In this document: piece by piece, positions 59,719 to 64,000 of the stretch
How the letters are laid out: every line of letters begins with the position of its first letter
How positions within the stretch are numbered: position 1 is the first letter of the stretch
Source: Clostridia bacterium
GTDB taxonomy: Bacteria > Bacillota > Clostridia > Oscillospirales > Acutalibacteraceae
Direction: 5' to 3'
DNA: 64,000 nt
Assembly (NCBI GenBank): GCA_017622555.1
Contig: JAGAQV010000027.1
Location: 1 to 64,000, forward strand
Program-made: the position numbers and the translations under genes
Notes under the pieces: model-generated
The model's input: the letters and a program-made list of their open reading frames with translations, nothing else
The model's database searches: none
Told to the model about the DNA's origin: nothing

Positions 59719-60588
59719 CTATTCCATATTTGAATGATAATATAATGAAACTTGCTCTTTTATTTCAAGTTCAAGCCTTTCAACTGTTCCATTTTCATAC
59801 ACTTGATCTAATTCATAAATAATATAAGCAGGAAATATACGCTTTAAATCTTTAGGATAATAGCTTCCGTCACGTGGTGCTATAACATCTGAAATAGTAT
59901 AGTTATCATTGCTTCGTTTTACTATAAATTTACACGGTATTGAAAAACCGCTAAAATTTTCAAGCTCGCCGTTTTCGTTTTTTAACCAGCTTTCACCTTT
60001 AATCCATGCGTAAACACCGTATTCGGTTTTTTTAAGTGTTTCATCAATAAGGTAAATATGACTTGCAATAAAATACTTTTCATTGTGCTTTGGTTTTTCA
60101 CAGTTTGCCATATAATTTTCAATTGCAATTTCAATTTTTTCAGTGCTCAAATCAATAGGAGCGGTATAATCAAACCCCCACGTACCAAAAACAACCTGTT
60201 CGTTATTATACATTCGGTTTAAATCAATTAAAAACATTGAAATTAATGTTATAATAGGTAATGTAATTATAAGAATTGATGCTGTAATTATCTTAATGTA
60301 ATTTTTTTGCTTTTTCTTTGAATAATCAAGAGTGTTGATTATAATTTCCTCTGCTTTTGCTTTAATTTCGCTTTCCTGAAGCTTTTCTCCGCTCAAAAGG
60401 TCATTAACAGTTATTTTAAGCTCATCACATAACGGCTTAATTAAGGATATATCAGGCAGTCCACGGCCATTTTCCCACTTAGAAATTGCACGGTCGGTTA
60501 TATTTAATTTGTTTGCAAGCTCTAACTGTGTTAATCCTAAATCTTTTCTTCTTTCAGCAATAAAGCTACCGATTTTTTTGCTGTCCAT
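59719..60588 (-). CDS. XRE-family regulator with membrane helix and external domain
   Basis: 289 residues. The N-terminal helix-turn-helix (FIAERRKDLGLTQLELANKLNITDRAISKWENGRGLPDISLI) is followed by a linker, one membrane helix (IITASILIITLPIITLISMFLI) and a C-terminal domain of about 155 residues likely outside the cell (FGTWGFDYTAPIDLSTEKIEIAIENYMAN...). The build suggests one-step signalling from the envelope to DNA. AAAGGAGTG precedes ATG. It is divergent from a lipoprotein gene that may be its target. Confidence 0.82.
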   Translation of the reverse strand: MDSKKIGSFIAERRKDLGLTQLELANKLNITDRAISKWENGRGLPDISLIKPLCDELKITVNDLLSGEKLQESEIKAKAEEIIINTLDYSKKKQKNYIKIITASILIITLPIITLISMFLIDLNRMYNNEQVVFGTWGFDYTAPIDLSTEKIEIAIENYMANCEKPKHNEKYFIASHIYLIDETLKKTEYGVYAWIKGESWLKNENGELENFSGFSIPCKFIVKRSNDNYTISDVIAPRDGSYYPKDLKRIFPAYIIYELDQVYENGTVERLELEIKEQVSLYYHSNME

Positions 60589-60670
60589 AAATAATCAGCA
60601 CTCCTTTCAAATAAATTATACCTATATAAACGCTTTAAATAAACAAACTAACCGTAGAGTTGGTTAAAAT

Positions 60671-60727
60671 TTGTAATTAAATCGTAATTATTTTGTAATT
60701 GACTTTAAAATATATTATTTGTACAAT
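60671..60727 (+). promoter_or_regulatory. Lipoprotein promoter with three helically phased repeats
   Basis: TTGACT (60699-60704), 17 bases, TACAAT (60722-60727). Upstream stand TTGTAATT (60671), TCGTAATT (60682) and TTGTAATT (60693), exactly 11 bases apart, the last touching the -35. Such spacing suits a response regulator of the OmpR/PhoB class binding on one face of the helix. Confidence 0.6.
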
Positions 60728-60766
60728 TATAACATACTTTTATACGAATATAAAGGAAGTGATTTT

Positions 60767-61432
60767 GTGAAACATTTAAATAAATTATTAGCATTTTTAA
60801 TGGCTATGCTTCTTATTGTTTCATTTGTTGCTTGCAATAAAAAGAATAATAACACTAATACACAAGGGGATAATTCAAAACCGACTGTATCGACCCCTAG
60901 CGGTAATAATACTACCGAAAGCAAGCCCAAAGAAGATAAACAAGAAGAAAGTAAGCCTGTTGAAAACAATCAAGAACCGAGTACACCTTCAAAGCCTGTA
61001 GAACCTGATAAGCCTATTGTGACCGTTAAGCCTGCAAATGAGCTAATTTTAGGTAAATGGAAAACAAAGGTTGATGTATGCGAAATTCTTGTTCAAAATA
61101 ACATTGAGCTTGTTGGTCCGATTTATATTGACGTAATAACCAATTTTCAAAATGATTTAAGCTATTCGGCTGATATCAGTTATACTAATGCCACTAATGT
61201 TTTAAAAGCAGCATTACCTGATTATGATGATAACTTTATAGATAATTGTGTAAATATTATTAGTGATGCTTTGTTTGAATCCGGCATTTATAAATTTGAA
61301 GATGATAAATTATTCATTATGCTTGATATTGACCCTGATTATACAGAAATTGAATATAGTTTTACAAATTCTAACAATAGCTTAGTGCTTTCTTTTTCAA
61401 GCGATGAGAGAGAATATGAACGTGTAAACTAA
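60767..61432 (+). CDS. Lipoprotein with Lys/Glu/Pro-rich linker
   Basis: 221 residues from GTG 60767, 7 bases after AAAGGAAG. A lipoprotein signal (LLAFLMAMLLIVSFVAC, Cys at 24 or so) is followed by a low-complexity linker rich in N, T, S, P, K and E (residues ~27-95) and a folded domain of about 125 residues beginning ELILGKWKTKVDVCEIL, of the lipocalin-like 'GKWK' kind seen in clostridial lipoproteins. The function is unknown. Its own promoter has phased repeats. Confidence 0.78.
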   Translation: MKHLNKLLAFLMAMLLIVSFVACNKKNNNTNTQGDNSKPTVSTPSGNNTTESKPKEDKQEESKPVENNQEPSTPSKPVEPDKPIVTVKPANELILGKWKTKVDVCEILVQNNIELVGPIYIDVITNFQNDLSYSADISYTNATNVLKAALPDYDDNFIDNCVNIISDALFESGIYKFEDDKLFIMLDIDPDYTEIEYSFTNSNNSLVLSFSSDEREYERVN

Positions 61433-61462
61433 AAAAACCGCAGTCAAACGACTGCGGTTTTT
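61433..61462. terminator. Bidirectional terminator
   Basis: AAAAACCGCAGTC and GACTGCGGTTTTT form a perfect 13-base stem with loop AAAC. Confidence 0.9.
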
Positions 61463-61475
61463 AATTTATCTATAA

Positions 61476-62498
61476 TTATCTTTGAACATGGCCGCTTCCG
61501 TCGCCGCCTGCAAGCTTTTCAACTTCACTTACTGATACACGGTTGTAGTCGCCTTCAACTGAATGCTTAAGAGCAGAAGCTGCAACTGCAAATTCAATTG
61601 CTTCCTGACTAGATTTGCCTGAAAGAAGTGAATAGATAAGACCGCCGCCAAAGCTATCGCCACCGCCTACGCGGTCAACAATGTGGAGATGGTAAGATTT
61701 CGAGAAGCAGTAGTTTTCGCCATCGTAAAGCATACCTGCCCAGTCATTATCACTTGCACTAATAGAGGTACGAAGGGTAATCGCAACCTTTTCGAAGCCA
61801 AATTTGTCAGCTAACTGTTTAGCAACACTCTTGTAGCCCTCGTGGTTTAATTTACCGCCGTAAATGTCTGTACCTTCAGCTTCAATACCGAATACGTCCT
61901 TAGCATCCTCTTCGTTAGAAATGCAAACGTCTACATACTTACAAAGCTCGGTCATAGCAGCGCGTGCTTCATCACGGGTCCAAAGCTTACCACGATAGTT
62001 AAGGTCGCAAGAAATTTTAACGCCCTTAGCCTTTGCAGCCTTACAAGCATCCTTACAAATTTCAACAACGTTAGAGCCTAAAGCGGGGGTGATACCGGTA
62101 AAGTGGAACCAGTCAGCGCCTTCAAAAATTTCATCCCAGTTAAAGTCTTCGGGCTTAGCCATTTGAATTGCTGAATATGCGCGGTCATAAATACAAACCG
62201 AGCCACGCTGTGAAGCACCTTTTTCAAGGTAGTAAATACCAACACGTTCGCAGCCACGTACAATTTTGGTTGTATCTACGCCAAAATAACGAAGAGAATC
62301 AACTGCAGCCTGACCTATAGCGTGTTTAGGAAGCTTTGTTACATAAACACTATCCATACCGTAATTAGCAAGAGAAACCGCAACGTTTGCTTCACCGCCG
62401 CCAAAGGTGGCTTGCATTTGGTCGTTTTGGAAGAAACGGTAATATCCGTTGGGTGCAAGGCGAAGCATAATTTCGCCGAAGGTTACTATTCTTTTCAT
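61476..62498 (-). CDS. kdgK: 2-dehydro-3-deoxygluconokinase (PfkB family)
   Basis: 340 residues from the ATG at 62498, which lies 1 base beyond the eda stop. VTFGEIMLRLAPNG and FGGGEANVAVSLANYG are the PfkB N-terminal signature. The C-terminal signature DRVGGGDSFGGGLIYSLL contains the catalytic Asp. It phosphorylates KDG to KDPG, which the adjacent Eda cleaves. Last gene of a uxuA-SDR-eda-kdgK operon for hexuronates such as glucuronate or galacturonate. Confidence 0.92.
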   Translation of the reverse strand: MKRIVTFGEIMLRLAPNGYYRFFQNDQMQATFGGGEANVAVSLANYGMDSVYVTKLPKHAIGQAAVDSLRYFGVDTTKIVRGCERVGIYYLEKGASQRGSVCIYDRAYSAIQMAKPEDFNWDEIFEGADWFHFTGITPALGSNVVEICKDACKAAKAKGVKISCDLNYRGKLWTRDEARAAMTELCKYVDVCISNEEDAKDVFGIEAEGTDIYGGKLNHEGYKSVAKQLADKFGFEKVAITLRTSISASDNDWAGMLYDGENYCFSKSYHLHIVDRVGGGDSFGGGLIYSLLSGKSSQEAIEFAVAASALKHSVEGDYNRVSVSEVEKLAGGDGSGHVQR

Positions 62499-62499
62499 T

Positions 62500-63054
62500 T
62501 TATTTGCCCTCCATTTTGTCAAGTGATTCTTTTACAAAAAAGCTACCGCCGATAGCTTCAATTTTATCAAATGCTAAAAACTCATCAATGTTGCTTCTGT
62601 CAACACCGCCTGTAGGAATGAATTTTACCTGCGGGAATGGTGCTGATAAAGCCTTTAATGCCTTAAGACCGCCGTAAACATTAGCAGGGAAGAACTTAAC
62701 GGTAGTAATGCCAAGTTCAAGCGCTTGCATAATTTCGGTAGGGGTTACACAACCGGGGTAGTAAGGGATATTATTTTCCTTACAAATGTTAGCAACGGCA
62801 ACAGAAAGACCGGGGGAAACAATAAACTGTGCGCCTGCTTCAAGCGCCGCATTACATTGTTCGGCGTTAATAACGGTGCCTGCACCTACTGACATATCGG
62901 GAAACAATTTACAAGCAAGTGAAATTGCTTCAGCCGCACAAGCAGTACGGAAGGTGATTTCAGCACAGTTAATGCCGTTATTGCGAAGAGCCGTTAAAAT
63001 CTTTTCAGTTTCTTCAATTTCTTTAATTACTACAACAGGTACAAATTTTTCCAT
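62500..63054 (-). CDS. eda: 2-keto-3-deoxy-6-phosphogluconate aldolase
   Basis: 184 residues, slightly short for the family. Catalytic residues are visible: Glu in CAEITFRTACA and the Schiff-base lysine in ITTVKFFPANVYGG. SVGAGTVINAEQCNAALEAGAQFIVSPG and FIPTGGVDRSNIDEFL are standard. It cleaves KDPG to pyruvate and glyceraldehyde-3-phosphate. AGGAG lies before the ATG and it is co-transcribed with kdgK. Confidence 0.94.
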   Translation of the reverse strand: MEKFVPVVVIKEIEETEKILTALRNNGINCAEITFRTACAAEAISLACKLFPDMSVGAGTVINAEQCNAALEAGAQFIVSPGLSVAVANICKENNIPYYPGCVTPTEIMQALELGITTVKFFPANVYGGLKALKALSAPFPQVKFIPTGGVDRSNIDEFLAFDKIEAIGGSFFVKESLDKMEGK

Positions 63055-63068
63055 TTTTTATTTCTCCT

Positions 63069-63911
63069 TTATACACCTGAATATGCTGCGAAGCCGCAGT
63101 CAATTGGTAAAACTACACCGGTTATTGCCGATGCCGAGCGTTCATCACACAAGAAAAGTGTTGCGCCTAATAACTCATCCGCATCAACAAACCTGTTCAT
63201 TGGTGTGCCGTTTAAAATTTTAGCACTTCTAGCGGTGGGTGTGCCATCCTCGTTAAAAAGTAAAGCACGGTTTTGCGCTGAAACAAGAAAGCCTGGGGCA
63301 ATTGCATTACATCGAATGCCTGTTCCTGCAAAGTGTGTTGCCAACCATTGTGTAAAGTTGGAAATACCCGCCTTTGCAGCTGAATATGCAGGGATTTTTG
63401 TAAGGGGAGTATAAGCATTCATTGAAGAAATATTTAAAATACAGCCCTTTTTGTTTTTAACCATATCCTTAGCAAAGACTTGTGTTGGAATTAGCGTGCC
63501 TTGGAAGTTAAGCTTGAAAACAAAATCAACACCCGAGCTGTCAAGGTCGAAGAAAGATTTTCCGCCAACTTTTGCTTCGTGCTGATACTCATTATCAGTT
63601 GTGGCACGAGGATTATTACCGCCTGCTCCGTTTACGAGAATATCGCATTCTCCAAGATCGGCTTTAATAGCTTCGTAAACCTTTTCGAGTGCTTCAGCTT
63701 CTAAAACATTTGCTTTATAGCCTTCGCAAATATAGCCCTCAGCCTTAAGCTCGTCAGCCAATTTTTTAACAGCCTCTTCGTTAAGGTCAAGCGCCGCAAC
63801 CTTGGCGCCTGACTGCGCAAAAGCCTTTGCCATAGCACCGCAAATTAAACCGCCGGCACCTGTTACAATAACAACCTTACCCGAATAATCAATATTAATT
63901 GGAAGATTCAT
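63069..63911 (-). CDS. SDR-family oxidoreductase, probably fructuronate/mannonate reductase
   Basis: 280 residues with a Rossmann start VVIVTGAGGLICGAMAKAFAQSG, the NAG-type motif LVNGAGGNNPRAT, catalytic Ser in LNISSMNAYTPL and YSAAKAG (Tyr/Lys). The insertion around NPRATTDNEYQHEAKVGGKSFFDL is typical of SDR-type D-mannonate oxidoreductases. Between uxuA and eda it would reduce fructuronate to mannonate, in place of the unrelated UxuB. Confidence 0.85.
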   Translation of the reverse strand: MNLPINIDYSGKVVIVTGAGGLICGAMAKAFAQSGAKVAALDLNEEAVKKLADELKAEGYICEGYKANVLEAEALEKVYEAIKADLGECDILVNGAGGNNPRATTDNEYQHEAKVGGKSFFDLDSSGVDFVFKLNFQGTLIPTQVFAKDMVKNKKGCILNISSMNAYTPLTKIPAYSAAKAGISNFTQWLATHFAGTGIRCNAIAPGFLVSAQNRALLFNEDGTPTARSAKILNGTPMNRFVDADELLGATLFLCDERSASAITGVVLPIDCGFAAYSGV

Positions 63912-63929
63912 TATATTATAGCCTCCTAT

Positions 63930-64000
63930 TTAATTTTTAAATTTATCAAGACTATCCCAAACACCAAGCATATACATAATGCCGAGTGCACGGTCATATA
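63930..64000 (-). CDS. uxuA: Mannonate dehydratase, C-terminal end only
   Basis: Only the last 22 or so codons are inside the window, reading YDRALGIMYMLGVWDSLDK then FKN and stop. The YDRA-LG-xY-x-G-W pattern is the C-terminus of UxuA, which makes KDG from mannonate, and the downstream reductase, aldolase and kinase support it. The gene stops 18 bases before the next start. Confidence 0.75.
   Translation of the reverse strand, partial: YDRALGIMYMLGVWDSLDKFKN

Overview
This window looks like a chromosomal segment from a low-GC, spore-forming Firmicute of class Clostridia, probably an uncultured gut Oscillospiraceae/Ruminococcaceae-type organism. The evidence is AT-rich sequence, strong Shine-Dalgarno sites, sporulation genes (spoVAC, spoVAD), an ion-pumping pyrophosphatase, luxS, nrdR, GlnRS next to GluRS, and a mix of hexuronate, glycogen and galactoside genes. 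No rRNA is present. Two serine tRNAs lie near 59.4-59.6 kb.

Layout. 1-1855: membrane pyrophosphatase (3' end outside the window). 2089-17263: an integrative element of about 14.9 kb inserted inside uvrB. The first 273 bases of the host uvrB remain on the left. On the right the element supplies a different promoter and uvrB 5' end, so a full-length chimeric uvrB (16988-18946) is rebuilt. The element carries ParA/ParB, a SpoVG-like protein, a truncated Tad/Flp-pilus-like locus (two pilin-like peptides, prepilin peptidase, CpaB-, CpaE- and CpaF-like proteins), a LexA-like repressor behind an SOS-type operator, a sigma-like regulator, an IS110-family insertion with a candidate bridge RNA, an excisionase and two tandem tyrosine recombinases. 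No relaxase or conjugation ATPase is present. 18951-34859: ordinary chromosome (uvrA, DnaJ-like protein, CDF transporter, TetR regulator, amino-acid ABC transporter, DUF421/DUF4363, Nif3, glnS, gltX, nrdR, cyclophilin, luxS).

34913-46067: spoVAC followed by three back-to-back gene blocks. Each block ends with another copy of the last ~120 bp of spoVAC plus a short conserved leader. The blocks differ in composition and content: (A) XRE regulators, a membrane M28 peptidase and two DUF6442 proteins; (B) AraC, ROK kinase, SIS isomerase and an alpha-mannosidase relic; (C) AraC plus rhaB-rhaA-rhaD for rhamnose breakdown. This resembles a cassette array with spoVAC as its attachment gene and no recombinase nearby. 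It is the most unusual feature of the window.

46159-64000: chromosome again, with a radical SAM protein, serine dehydratase, two FAD oxidoreductases around a membrane lipase, a eukaryote-type glycogen branching enzyme, GH35 beta-galactosidase, spoVAD, fragments of a GH2 beta-galactosidase, mgtE, a hairpin-rich repeat, two tRNA-Ser genes, an XRE membrane regulator, a lipoprotein, and a hexuronate operon (uxuA end, SDR reductase, eda, kdgK).

Other points of note are a circularly permuted amino-acid-binding protein (26969-27811), two candidate structured RNAs in the uvrB element, and two hairpins that bury the ribosome-binding sites of spoVAC and rhaB. All family assignments come from reading motifs; no database search was run.
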